Part shown: positions 7,459 to 13,739 of the stretch, piece after piece
Layout: each line of letters starts with the position of its first letter
How positions within the stretch are numbered: position 1 is the first letter of the stretch
Assembly: GCA_900542835.1 (NCBI GenBank)
Contig: UQPB01000043.1
Span: forward strand, 1-25,853
DNA: 25,853 nucleotides
Direction of reading: 5' to 3'
DNA from: an uncultured Pelosinus sp.
GTDB taxonomy: Bacteria > Bacillota > Negativicutes > Sporomusales > Acetonemataceae
The notes under the pieces: model-generated
What the model saw: only the letters and a program-made list of their open reading frames with translations
The model's database searches: none
Told to the model about the DNA's origin: nothing
Translations under genes and position numbers: made by a program

Positions 7459-7869
7459 TCACTGCGGCTTGCTCTCGGTGGCGACGGAAATGCGCTTGAC
7501 TCCCGCCAGCTTCAATTCATCCAGTACCATGACCACCTTGCCGTATTCCGTCTGGCGGTCAGCCCGCAATAAAAACAGTGCCTCCGGCTGCCGCGTCAAC
7601 TCAGATTGGATCCGCTTGCCGAGAAGCTCAGGCGGAATTTCCTCCTGATCCACCAGGATGCGCCCCTGAGCAGTAACGGTAATCGGCACCTGCTTATTCA
7701 GATCGTGCCGGCCGCTGGCCGCTTGCGGCAGTGCAATCGGCAGTACCCGCTGCTCCACCATATACATCGTACTCATCATAAAAAAGACCAGTAAGAAAAA
7801 GATAATGTCAATTAAAGGGATAACCATCAGCTTAGGCTGGCTTTGAAGCCGCAAACTGCGCAGTCTCAC
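7459..7869 (-). CDS. exbD: ExbD-type biopolymer transport protein
   Basis: A 136-residue inner-membrane protein with a short cytoplasmic N-terminus, one membrane helix holding the proton-path aspartate (PLIDIIFFLLVFFM, Asp21), and a periplasmic domain (VPITVTAQGRILVDQEEIP). With ExbB it turns proton-motive force into TonB motion. It starts with GTG and overlaps the exbB stop by four bases (GTGA), implying translational coupling. Context favours energising the adjacent receptor rather than Tol function, since no tolA, tolB or pal is nearby. Confidence 0.92.
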   Translation of the reverse strand: MRLRSLRLQSQPKLMVIPLIDIIFFLLVFFMMSTMYMVEQRVLPIALPQAASGRHDLNKQVPITVTAQGRILVDQEEIPPELLGKRIQSELTRQPEALFLLRADRQTEYGKVVMVLDELKLAGVKRISVATESKPQ

Positions 7870-8489
7870 CTGGACTCACCTCGAATTTCATTCAACAGGC
7901 AATACGCCGTTTCTTCCATATCGGTGACCAGCTTATCCAACTGGCGGGCAAAATAGGCATGCGCAATCAAGGCGAAAATAGCAACACAAAGACCGCTGGC
8001 AGTGGCAATCAACGCCTCGCCAACGCCGCCGGTAATGGCGAACGGCTGCCCCTCGCTGATATTCATGATGCTGAAGGACTGAATCATGCCGACAACCGTT
8101 CCCAACAGACCTAACAGTGGCGACAGGGTAACAACAAAGTCCAAATACTGCAGGCGGTCGCGAAGCTTTGCCGCCTTTAGCGAGGCGGCTGCTTCCATCG
8201 CCTTCTCGACGACCTGCGGATCGCGGCTCCTGCGTTCCAGACCGGCGTATGCGACAGCCGCAGCGCTGCCATTCACGCCGCCACAGACAGCGAGCGCCTT
8301 GTCCCAGTCGCCTGCGGCCAGCGCCGGCGACAATTCCCGGCGCAGCGCGGCCGCGTCGCCTGTCTCAGCCCGGAAAAACCAATAGCGTTCGGCGATAATC
8401 GCCGCCACGAACATCGAACACAAGGCCAAGGGATACATGACCAGTCCGCCCTTATGAAACAAAGAAAATGCCGATTGAATAAAATCCAT
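7866..8489 (-). CDS. exbB: ExbB/MotA/TolQ-family proton channel protein
   Basis: A 207-residue inner-membrane protein with three membrane segments: about residues 14-34, 117-140 (TLSPLLGLLGTVVGMIQSF, the family signature) and 158-182 (GGVGEALIATASGLCVAI). The cytoplasmic loop between the first two is charged. It forms the proton-conducting core with ExbD and powers TonB. It is the first gene after the cobalamin riboswitch and terminator. The ribosome site is AAAGGCAGG ahead of the ATG at 8489. Confidence 0.93.
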   Translation of the reverse strand: MDFIQSAFSLFHKGGLVMYPLALCSMFVAAIIAERYWFFRAETGDAAALRRELSPALAAGDWDKALAVCGGVNGSAAAVAYAGLERRSRDPQVVEKAMEAAASLKAAKLRDRLQYLDFVVTLSPLLGLLGTVVGMIQSFSIMNISEGQPFAITGGVGEALIATASGLCVAIFALIAHAYFARQLDKLVTDMEETAYCLLNEIRGESR

Positions 8490-8516
8490 GTTACAAACCT
8501 GCCTTTAAATTAAAAA

Positions 8517-8538
8517 TATCCCGGCAATGGCCGGGATA
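8517..8538 (-). terminator. riboswitch-controlled intrinsic terminator before exbB
   Basis: Nine-base arms TATCCCGGC and GCCGGGATA with a 4-base loop, followed on the minus strand by TTTTT and further A/T. It lies between the cobalamin aptamer and the exbB start, so ligand binding most likely controls transcription through it. Confidence 0.85.
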
Positions 8539-8584
8539 AACTGTCGCGTTTAACGCCTGAATCCCCTGCCCATCGCTCGTGAGC

Positions 8585-8756
8585 ATTGCGGTGATTGGTA
8601 ATCAGGCAGTTCTCCTGGCTCTGGTTCCTCGCTCCCCCGGCCTTCCCAGGATATCTCCCAGTGGCTTTTATCGGGTTTGCTCCCCATTACAGTGGCGGGA
8701 CCGCGCCGGCGTTACACCGGTCTTCCCTATTAAGCCCCGCAGGGCACCTGACTAAA
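8585..8756 (-). ncRNA. cobalamin riboswitch
   Basis: The minus-strand leader has the conserved blocks of the cobalamin aptamer in order: CAGGTGCC, AATAGGGAA, GCCACTGTAATGGGGAGC, GCCACTGGGA, TGGGAAGGC, GGGAGCGAGGA, and the B12 box AGCCAGGAGAACTGCCT (about 8603-8619). It sits between a promoter and an intrinsic terminator ahead of exbB-exbD-receptor. When corrinoid is plentiful it should fold to end transcription and shut off outer-membrane uptake. Outer limits are approximate. Confidence 0.95.
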
Positions 8757-8785
8757 TAGTATGAAATTAGCTTTAATTCTCGTTT

Positions 8786-8814
8786 AGCCTACCAGATTTT
8801 TGTCGAAAAGTCAA
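8786..8814 (-). promoter_or_regulatory. promoter of the riboswitch-exbBD-receptor unit
   Basis: TTGACT (8809-8814), 17 bases, TAGGCT (8786-8791) on the minus strand, placing transcription start near 8779, about 20 bases before the aptamer. The 383-base gap between the TIM-barrel gene and exbB is accounted for by this promoter, the riboswitch and the terminator. Confidence 0.75.
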
Positions 8815-8872
8815 GCCTGCATCGGCGTATAGCTTGACGGTCTGTGTCACGCACAGTCGCATTGGTCATCAA

Positions 8873-9889
8873 CTATTCGACACGAATATACCTTGCGTCC
8901 CGTGGAAGCGCGGCGGCAACATTCCGGCCAGGCTGCCTGCAAGCAATCGCCTGCCGCTGCTGCCGTGTCTGCCGGAGCAGAGCATCCCTGCCGTCAACAA
9001 TAAACTCGTGGACCAGATAGCGCGGCTCGACCGCCTCGATAATTCGCCTTGCCGCCGGATCGGCAAAGGGTTGATGCTGATCAATCCGCAGGACATGGGC
9101 CATTGTCTCGGCCAGACTGACGGCAGGCGCTGTCCGGCAGCGGCTGGCCTTCACGTACTCGCCTGACAGCGACCGGTTGAGATGGATGCCCCTGACTGCC
9201 TGCCGCAGTGAACCGAGATTGTCCAGCACGCGTAAAATATAGGCAATCCCCTCGTGTTCACTGACCAGATCGGCGTTGGTATTCATCAGGTGGCCGGTGT
9301 CGAGCATAATCCCGGCATTAGCATGATCAATGCGGCTGAGCAGGCGGTCGACCAGACGCGGCTCCAGCAGCGTCATTCCCGGCCACCACAGGTTCTCGAA
9401 CAAGAGAGTCAGATTGTCGGGAATATCCTTCGCCAGACTGTTGACAACCTCGATGGTCGCGTCCACTACCGCCAGGCTGTCAGCACGAAACCGCCAGGTG
9501 TAAATTTCATCAGGTTCATTATGACTGACGTGAAACACGGCGTAAGCAGCCCCTGCCGCGCTTGCCTGCCCGAAGTCGCGCCGGTAGGCCGCCAGCATAT
9601 CCGCCGGCTCCCGGCCGCCAAAATAAGCAAAAATATTGTCGCGGCTGCCGAACTGACGCGCCAGCGCCTGCTGGTCACCACGCCAAAAATCCAGCCAGGT
9701 CGGCCAGAAGTTCAAATGTACGCCATGAATCAGTGCCGCCGGCAGCAGCGCCGGATCCCAGGGATCGCAAAACAAAGCCTCGATGCCATCCACGCCCAGT
9801 TCGGCCAGCAGTTTTTCCAGCTCCGCCGGATTGTTGTTGATCATGGCGCGATTGCGATCATAATTAGCAAAGTTAATCAGTTCGAGCAT
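8873..9889 (-). CDS. TIM-barrel protein of the xylose isomerase/AP endonuclease 2 fold
   Basis: A 338-residue protein resembling sugar-phosphate isomerase/epimerase-like TIM barrels. Barrel-type segments visible are GVDGIEALFCDPWD (about 34-47), HGVHLNF (55-61), AVFHVSHNEPDEI (137-149), LTLLFENLWWPG (178-189, with a candidate metal-binding Glu), AGIMLDTGHLMN (213-224, Asp and His) and VRGIHLNRS (256-264). The substrate is unknown. The final 40 or so residues are rich in Arg, Gln and Ala and may lie outside the barrel. The ribosome site GGAGAACC directly precedes the ATG. It lies alone between serS and the cobalamin-uptake unit on the same strand; a corrinoid-related role would be guesswork. 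Confidence 0.8.
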   Translation of the reverse strand: MLELINFANYDRNRAMINNNPAELEKLLAELGVDGIEALFCDPWDPALLPAALIHGVHLNFWPTWLDFWRGDQQALARQFGSRDNIFAYFGGREPADMLAAYRRDFGQASAAGAAYAVFHVSHNEPDEIYTWRFRADSLAVVDATIEVVNSLAKDIPDNLTLLFENLWWPGMTLLEPRLVDRLLSRIDHANAGIMLDTGHLMNTNADLVSEHEGIAYILRVLDNLGSLRQAVRGIHLNRSLSGEYVKASRCRTAPAVSLAETMAHVLRIDQHQPFADPAARRIIEAVEPRYLVHEFIVDGRDALLRQTRQQRQAIACRQPGRNVAAALPRDARYIRVE

Positions 9890-9955
9890 GGTTCTCCATT
9901 TCTGCCGCGCGGCACAGTGCTTTTATTGCTTTTTTCTCCCCCAACGGCGGCTTTT

Positions 9956-9992
9956 CCTGTCGTCCCCGGCTGTAATTAACGGAAACGACAGG
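9956..9992. repeat. hairpin flanking repeat copy 3
   Basis: Eight-base arms CCTGTCGT (9956-9963) and ACGACAGG (9985-9992) around a 21-base loop, just left of the third palindromic element. It may be part of that element's boundary or the leader of the TIM-barrel gene. Confidence 0.4.
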
Positions 9993-9994
9993 GA

Positions 9995-10130
9995 AGGGAA
10001 CGATTCCCCGGAGGGCACGGAGGATACACGGAGGGCACGGAGAGATGACGAATATTTAAATGAATTCATAACCCTCTGTGTCCTCTGCGCCCCTCAGTTT
10101 CCTCTGTGGAAAAGCGTTCTCCGTTCCCTC
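9995..10130. repeat. dispersed palindromic repeat, copy 3 (CACAGAG family), inverted
   Basis: Left arm about 10004-10045 (TTCCCCGGAGGGCACGGAGG onward), right arm about 10072-10112 (CCCTCTGTGTCCTCTGCG to CCTCTGTGGAAAA), around an AT-rich 26-base loop. The flank ACGATTCC lies on the left here, the reverse of copies 1 and 2, so this copy appears to be in the opposite orientation. It occupies the 327-base gap between serS and the TIM-barrel gene together with the serS terminator. Confidence 0.8.
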
Positions 10131-10170
10131 TGTGGCTCGTCATCCCCGGGCTGAACTCCGGCATGAAACG

Positions 10171-10206
10171 CCGCAAGCCGCAGTGTCTGGACACTGCGGC
10201 CTGCGG
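10171..10206 (-). terminator. intrinsic terminator of serS
   Basis: Seventeen-base arms, CCGCAAGCCGCAGTGTC (10171-10187) and its near-perfect complement (10190-10206), with one G-T wobble, ten bases past the serS stop codon. Only a short T-run (CGTTTC) follows on the minus strand, but the stem is very stable. Confidence 0.75.
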
Positions 10207-10216
10207 TTTGTGTAAT

Positions 10217-11485
10217 TTAGCGAATTACATCAACGCCCATGAAGGGGCGCAGCACCTCCGGCACAATCACCGAGCCATCAGCCTGCTGATAGTTTTCGAG
10301 GATAGCCGACAAAGCCCGGCCGATGGCGACGCCGGAACCGTTCAGGGTATGGACGTATTCCGGTTTTGCCTTAGCATCGCGGCGGAAGCGGATGTCGGCC
10401 CGCCGTGCCTGGAAGTCGACGCAGTTGGAGCAGGATGAAATCTCGCGATAGGTTTCAAAGCTGGGCAGCCAGACCTCAATGTCAAACGTCTTCGCCGAGG
10501 AGAAGCCCATGTCGCCGGTACAGAGAAGAATGGTACGGTGCGGCAGTCCGAGCAGTTGCAGCACCCGTTCCGCGTTCGCCGTCATTTTTTCCAATTCATC
10601 AAACGAGGTTTCCGGCTTGCTGAATTTAACCAGTTCCACCTTGTTGAACTGGTGCTGCCGGATCAGGCCGCGGGTGTCGCGGCCGGCGGCGCCGGCTTCG
10701 GCCCGGAAGCAGGAGCTGTAGGCGCTGTAGTACAGCGGCAGGCTGGCGCCGTCAAGGATTTCCTGACGGTGCAGATTGGTCACCGGCACTTCAGCGGTCG
10801 GAATCAGGTAATAATCAAGCCCTTCCAGCTTAAACATATCCTCAGCGAACTTCGGCAGCTGGCCGGTGCCGGTCATCGAATCGCGATTGACAATATAAGG
10901 CGGCAGAATTTCCGTATAGCCGTGCTCGCGCGTATGAACATCGAGGAAAAAATTAATCAAGGCCCGTTCCAGGCGCGCGCCCAGGCCCTTGTAGAACGTA
11001 AACCGGGCTCCGGTCACCTTGCCGGCGCGCTCAAAGTCGAGAATGCCAAGCTTTTCACCGATTTCCCAGTGCGGCAGCGGCTGGAAGTCGAAGCTGCGGG
11101 GAGCTCCCCAGCGCCGCACTTCGACATTATCGTGTTCGTCCTTGCCCAGCGGCACGCTGGCGTCCGGCAGATTCGGCAGAGTCAGCAAAATAGCGGCAAG
11201 CCCTTCCTCAACTTCTTTCAGCCTGGCGTCAAGACCGCTGATCGTATCGCCGACACCGCGCATCTCGGCAATCTTGGCGTCGGCGTTTTCACCGGCTTTT
11301 TTCATACGGCTGATTTCCTGGGATACGCTGTTACGCAGGCTTTTCAGCCCTTCCACTTCCTGAAGCAGGTCACGGCGTTGTTTCTCCAGCGACAAAAAAG
11401 CATCTAAACTAATTGAGCCGCCGCGATTTTTCAGCGCCGTCTGTACCGTTTCCGTATTATCACGAACAAATTTTGAATCAAGCAT
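10217..11485 (-). CDS. serS: serine--tRNA ligase
   Basis: Charges tRNA-Ser (and tRNA-Sec) with serine in the cytoplasm. The 422-residue length is standard. The N-terminal coiled-coil arm that grips the long variable arm of the tRNA spans about residues 28-105. The class II core shows motif 2 (CFRAEAGAAGRDTRGLIRQH, about residues 254-273) and motif 3 (GSGVAIGRALSAILENYQQ, about 382-400). The ribosome site GGGAGGG precedes the ATG by seven bases. It is a single-gene unit controlled by a T-box leader and closed by a long terminator stem. Confidence 0.98.
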   Translation of the reverse strand: MLDSKFVRDNTETVQTALKNRGGSISLDAFLSLEKQRRDLLQEVEGLKSLRNSVSQEISRMKKAGENADAKIAEMRGVGDTISGLDARLKEVEEGLAAILLTLPNLPDASVPLGKDEHDNVEVRRWGAPRSFDFQPLPHWEIGEKLGILDFERAGKVTGARFTFYKGLGARLERALINFFLDVHTREHGYTEILPPYIVNRDSMTGTGQLPKFAEDMFKLEGLDYYLIPTAEVPVTNLHRQEILDGASLPLYYSAYSSCFRAEAGAAGRDTRGLIRQHQFNKVELVKFSKPETSFDELEKMTANAERVLQLLGLPHRTILLCTGDMGFSSAKTFDIEVWLPSFETYREISSCSNCVDFQARRADIRFRRDAKAKPEYVHTLNGSGVAIGRALSAILENYQQADGSVIVPEVLRPFMGVDVIR

Positions 11486-11504
11486 TATGAACCCTCCCTA
11501 AATA

Positions 11505-11735
11505 TTAAAAATCCCGTCCCTATATTCAGGGACGGGATTGACTCCCGTGGTGCCACCCAGCTTGATCGTAACCGATCCACTTTAGGCGCTTAACGTGCGC
11601 TTCCGTACGGGACTACCGTCCGCTCTCAGGGTGGATCAACCGCCTGCTGCCACCGGCTCGCACCAACCGCCGGTTCTCTGAGACAGACAAATAACGATAT
11701 TGCCCCTTCATCGCGTTTCTCCATCTAGTGTAATC
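11505..11735 (-). ncRNA. T-box leader of serS
   Basis: The minus-strand leader between promoter and serS ends with the T-box core GGGTGGCACCACGGGAG (about 11543-11559) and then a terminator. Uncharged tRNA-Ser should pair with this core and favour the antiterminator. Stem I is visible upstream, with CTCAG pairing CTGAG and, beside it, an internal loop carrying AGC, a serine codon that is my best guess for the specifier. The specifier assignment is tentative; the T-box identification is firm. Confidence 0.9.
11511..11538 (-). terminator. T-box terminator hairpin
   Basis: Ten-base perfect arms ATCCCGTCCC (11511-11520) and GGGACGGGAT (11529-11538), followed on the minus strand by TTTTAATATT. 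It lies between the T-box core and the serS ribosome site, the expected place for tRNA-dependent termination. Confidence 0.92.
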
Positions 11736-11741
11736 AATTTT

Positions 11742-11770
11742 ATTGTAACGTATTCCGCGAAGAATGTAAA
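11742..11770 (-). promoter_or_regulatory. serS promoter
   Basis: TTTACA (11765-11770), 17 bases, TACAAT (11742-11747) on the minus strand, about ten bases before the T-box stem I region. Confidence 0.8.
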
Positions 11771-12021
11771 GATTGGCAATCGTCGTTGTCAGAGCCTGTT
11801 TATGAAAACAGATTTTGGGGAATTCAGCAGGTTCATTAAAAACAAGCGTTTCTGGACCGCCAAAACGCAATTCACACCACGTACGCCGCCAAACAGTACG
11901 CTGCCCACATCGTGCGCGTTCTTTGCGCGTTTTCTTTGGCAGCACCCCGCAGCATGCGTCGTTACTTTAACTCAATTCAAGAATCTTCTTCTGTAACAAA
12001 GGACTGTACCAGCAAATTTTC
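11771..12021. other. intergenic region without recognised gene
   Basis: The 251 bases between the serS promoter and the ureohydrolase stop codon hold no frame I would defend. A 6-base hairpin CTGTTT/AAACAG occurs near 11798-11813. No clear terminator for the amino acid catabolic cluster is seen. Confidence 0.45.
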
Positions 12022-12984
12022 TTATGAGTTCTCTCTTTCCTTAGTAATGAAGCCCATAAAGTCGGAAATTAGCCGGGCGGCAAGATAGCAGGTTGTACCG
12101 CTGGTATCATCATAAGGCGGCGACACTTCGACCAGATCAAAGCCGACGATATGTCCGAGTCCGGCCACTCCCGCCAACAATTCGACCATCTCGTCGTAAT
12201 AGAGGCCGCCATGCATCGGCGAGCCGGTGCCGGCGGCAATCGAATGGTCCATCACATCAATATCAATGCTGACAAAATAGCGTTCGCCCCGCGGCAGGCT
12301 GGCCAGCGTCCGCGCAATGCCCTGTTTGCGAATCTGCTTTGGCGACAGGATGAGGTCACCGTAGGCAAGAGCGTCTTCAAAATCTGACTTTTGGCTGCTG
12401 CCGATGCCATGAACCCCCAAATGGGCAATTTTTTGCACATGCTCCATGTCTGCCATACAGCGGCAGGGGCTGCCGTTGCTGAACCGCTGCCCGCCGCGTG
12501 AATAACTCCAATCCAGGTGGGAATCAAAATGAATGACATGAAAAGGACCAGCACACTCAAGGCCGCGGGCGACCGGGATTGTGACAGAGTGATCGCCGCC
12601 CAGCACGACCGGCATCGCCCCTTTGCCGGCAATCTTGCGCACGGCGGCCTCAATGTTGGCAAAGCTTGCGGTGAGATCCCCCGGCACCAGGTCGGCGTCG
12701 CCGCAATCGACGACTCGCCACCGCTGCGTGCTAAGATAAAAAGCATCCCGCTCCGGGTCGTAAGAACCCTGCGGACTATAGCTAAACCGGGTCGACTGCA
12801 GCCGGATCCCCCGCGGGCCCAGTCGCGCCCCCGGCCTTCCCTGAATTCCAAGATCAGAGGGTGCGCCAATAATGGCAATATCTGCGTCAAGCGCGTCAAG
12901 GTTGGTGCAAATCGCACATTTGGCAAACGATGCGATGCCTGTCGGCGCTAAATTGACCGCTTCTCCCAGACTAAAATTACTCAT
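12022..12984 (-). CDS. arginase/agmatinase-family ureohydrolase, possible formimidoylglutamase
   Basis: A 320-residue binuclear-metal hydrolase that splits a C-N bond of an amidino or formimino group. Metal ligands of the family are all present: His132 in GGDHS, Asp154, His156 and Asp158 in HFDSHLDW, and Asp241 and Asp243 in SIDIDVMD. The substrate loop reads GTGSPMHGG. Known members act on arginine, agmatine, guanidinobutyrate, guanidine or formiminoglutamate (HutG of Bacillus type, giving glutamate and formamide). HutD directly upstream (18-base gap) favours formiminoglutamate or a close analogue. GGAGGCAGC precedes the ATG. It is the last gene of the cluster. The family is sure; the substrate is not. 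Confidence 0.9.
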   Translation of the reverse strand: MSNFSLGEAVNLAPTGIASFAKCAICTNLDALDADIAIIGAPSDLGIQGRPGARLGPRGIRLQSTRFSYSPQGSYDPERDAFYLSTQRWRVVDCGDADLVPGDLTASFANIEAAVRKIAGKGAMPVVLGGDHSVTIPVARGLECAGPFHVIHFDSHLDWSYSRGGQRFSNGSPCRCMADMEHVQKIAHLGVHGIGSSQKSDFEDALAYGDLILSPKQIRKQGIARTLASLPRGERYFVSIDIDVMDHSIAAGTGSPMHGGLYYDEMVELLAGVAGLGHIVGFDLVEVSPPYDDTSGTTCYLAARLISDFMGFITKERENS

Positions 12985-13002
12985 GCTGCCTCCTGTGACT
13001 TA

Positions 13003-13614
13003 TTAAAATACGATATCGGCGCGAATAACATGTGCGGGCGCGGCGGTTAGGCCGCTGACCGTCAGACAGATCGAGCCGTCTTCCTGCTCACCGCTGCAAA
13101 GCAGCGCATCGCCCGCCGTCAGTTGGTAGCAAGTGGTACCGTCGCAAAAGCTGGCGCCGCCGTCGACGCAATAAAAGACGCAGACAGTGCCGGCCTTGCC
13201 GGCAGCAGTGATGCTGGCCGTAACCGGCGTCTGACCACTAAGCCGCAGCAGCATTAAATCGCCCTCGCACCCCTGCGACAGCATTAAATTGAAATCACTC
13301 GCCCTGCCCCGGCTCGTCGTTTCCCAGCCGCCGTCAAAGCGGTCCTTGTCAAATGGCAGCAGGCAGGCACTGTGCTGATCGCGATGGGTCAGCAGCATCT
13401 GGCCTTCTGTCAGCATCAGTACCCGCTGGATGCCGGAAAGCGGTGTGAATACCGATTCGTCCAGTTCTACTGTTGCCACGCTCAGCCGCCAGAGAAAATT
13501 GCGTTTTTGATACTCGGCCTGCGGCGGATAGATGGCAAGCTGGCTGGTGCTGCCGCCCGTCCAATGCGCAGCAGGACGCTCTGCGGCGTTGATCCTGCGA
13601 ATGAAATAACTCAT
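13003..13614 (-). CDS. hutD: HutD family protein
   Basis: A 203-residue cupin-like protein of the HutD family, found with histidine-utilisation genes and proposed to limit or tune the pathway; no catalytic role is proven. Family features are clear in the N-terminal half: AAHWTGGSTSQLAIYPP (about 16-32), RNFLWRLSVATVE (38-50), SVFTPLSGIQRVLMLTEG (54-71). GGAGGAAATGTA precedes the ATG. The start codon shares one base with the stop of a short upstream reading frame, suggesting coupled translation. Confidence 0.9.
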   Translation of the reverse strand: MSYFIRRINAAERPAAHWTGGSTSQLAIYPPQAEYQKRNFLWRLSVATVELDESVFTPLSGIQRVLMLTEGQMLLTHRDQHSACLLPFDKDRFDGGWETTSRGRASDFNLMLSQGCEGDLMLLRLSGQTPVTASITAAGKAGTVCVFYCVDGGASFCDGTTCYQLTAGDALLCSGEQEDGSICLTVSGLTAAPAHVIRADIVF

Positions 13615-13679
13615 TACATTTCCTCCTTGTCTGCAGCCGAAATGCTGCCGGTACCGCCACCGGCATGAGAGTCGGACAT
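13614..13679 (-). CDS. short open frame (21 codons) overlapping the hutD start
   Basis: An ATG with GGAGAA upstream opens a 21-residue frame reading MSDSHAGGGTGSISAADKEE plus a final Met, ending in TAA. The stop overlaps the hutD ATG by one base (TAATG), the usual geometry of translational coupling, and its last codons contain the hutD ribosome site. An in-frame ATG at 13721 would extend it to 35 residues but lacks a ribosome site. It may be a leader peptide that sets hutD translation. No homologue is known to me. Confidence 0.4.
   Translation of the reverse strand: MSDSHAGGGTGSISAADKEEM
13646..13665. repeat. hairpin in the short leader frame
   Basis: Arms TGCCGGT (13646-13652) and ACCGGCA (13659-13665) with a 6-base loop, lying inside the 21-codon frame, about 32 bases before the hutD start. 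Ribosome passage over the leader would melt it. Confidence 0.45.
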
Positions 13680-13739
13680 GACATTTCTCCGTGGAGGTCT
13701 TCTTCGGCTATGGACCTTCATTTATAACGCCGTACACCG

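Noticed and set aside
7459..8489. TolQ/TolR rather than ExbB/ExbD
   Set aside because: No tolA, tolB or pal is nearby, and the genes share a riboswitch-led unit with a TonB-dependent receptor.
9254..9979. Plus-strand frame opposite the TIM-barrel gene
   Set aside because: It has no ribosome site or recognisable motif. The minus-strand frame has barrel-type segments.
2428..10130. CRISPR array, suggested by repeated CACAGAG-type sequence
   Set aside because: Copies are kilobases apart and palindromic, with no regularly spaced spacers and no cas genes.
10538..11407. Long plus-strand frame opposite serS (289 codons)
   Set aside because: It is an antisense shadow of a firmly identified gene, with no ribosome site and no family-like motifs.
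11700..11996. A 98-codon plus-strand frame between serS and the ureohydrolase gene
   Set aside because: It covers the serS promoter and T-box, lacks a ribosome site and has no protein-like pattern.
13349..13684. A 111-codon frame overlapping the start of hutD
   Set aside because: Beyond the first few codons it is the shifted frame of hutD, with low-complexity Arg/Ala content. HutD matches its family in the other frame.
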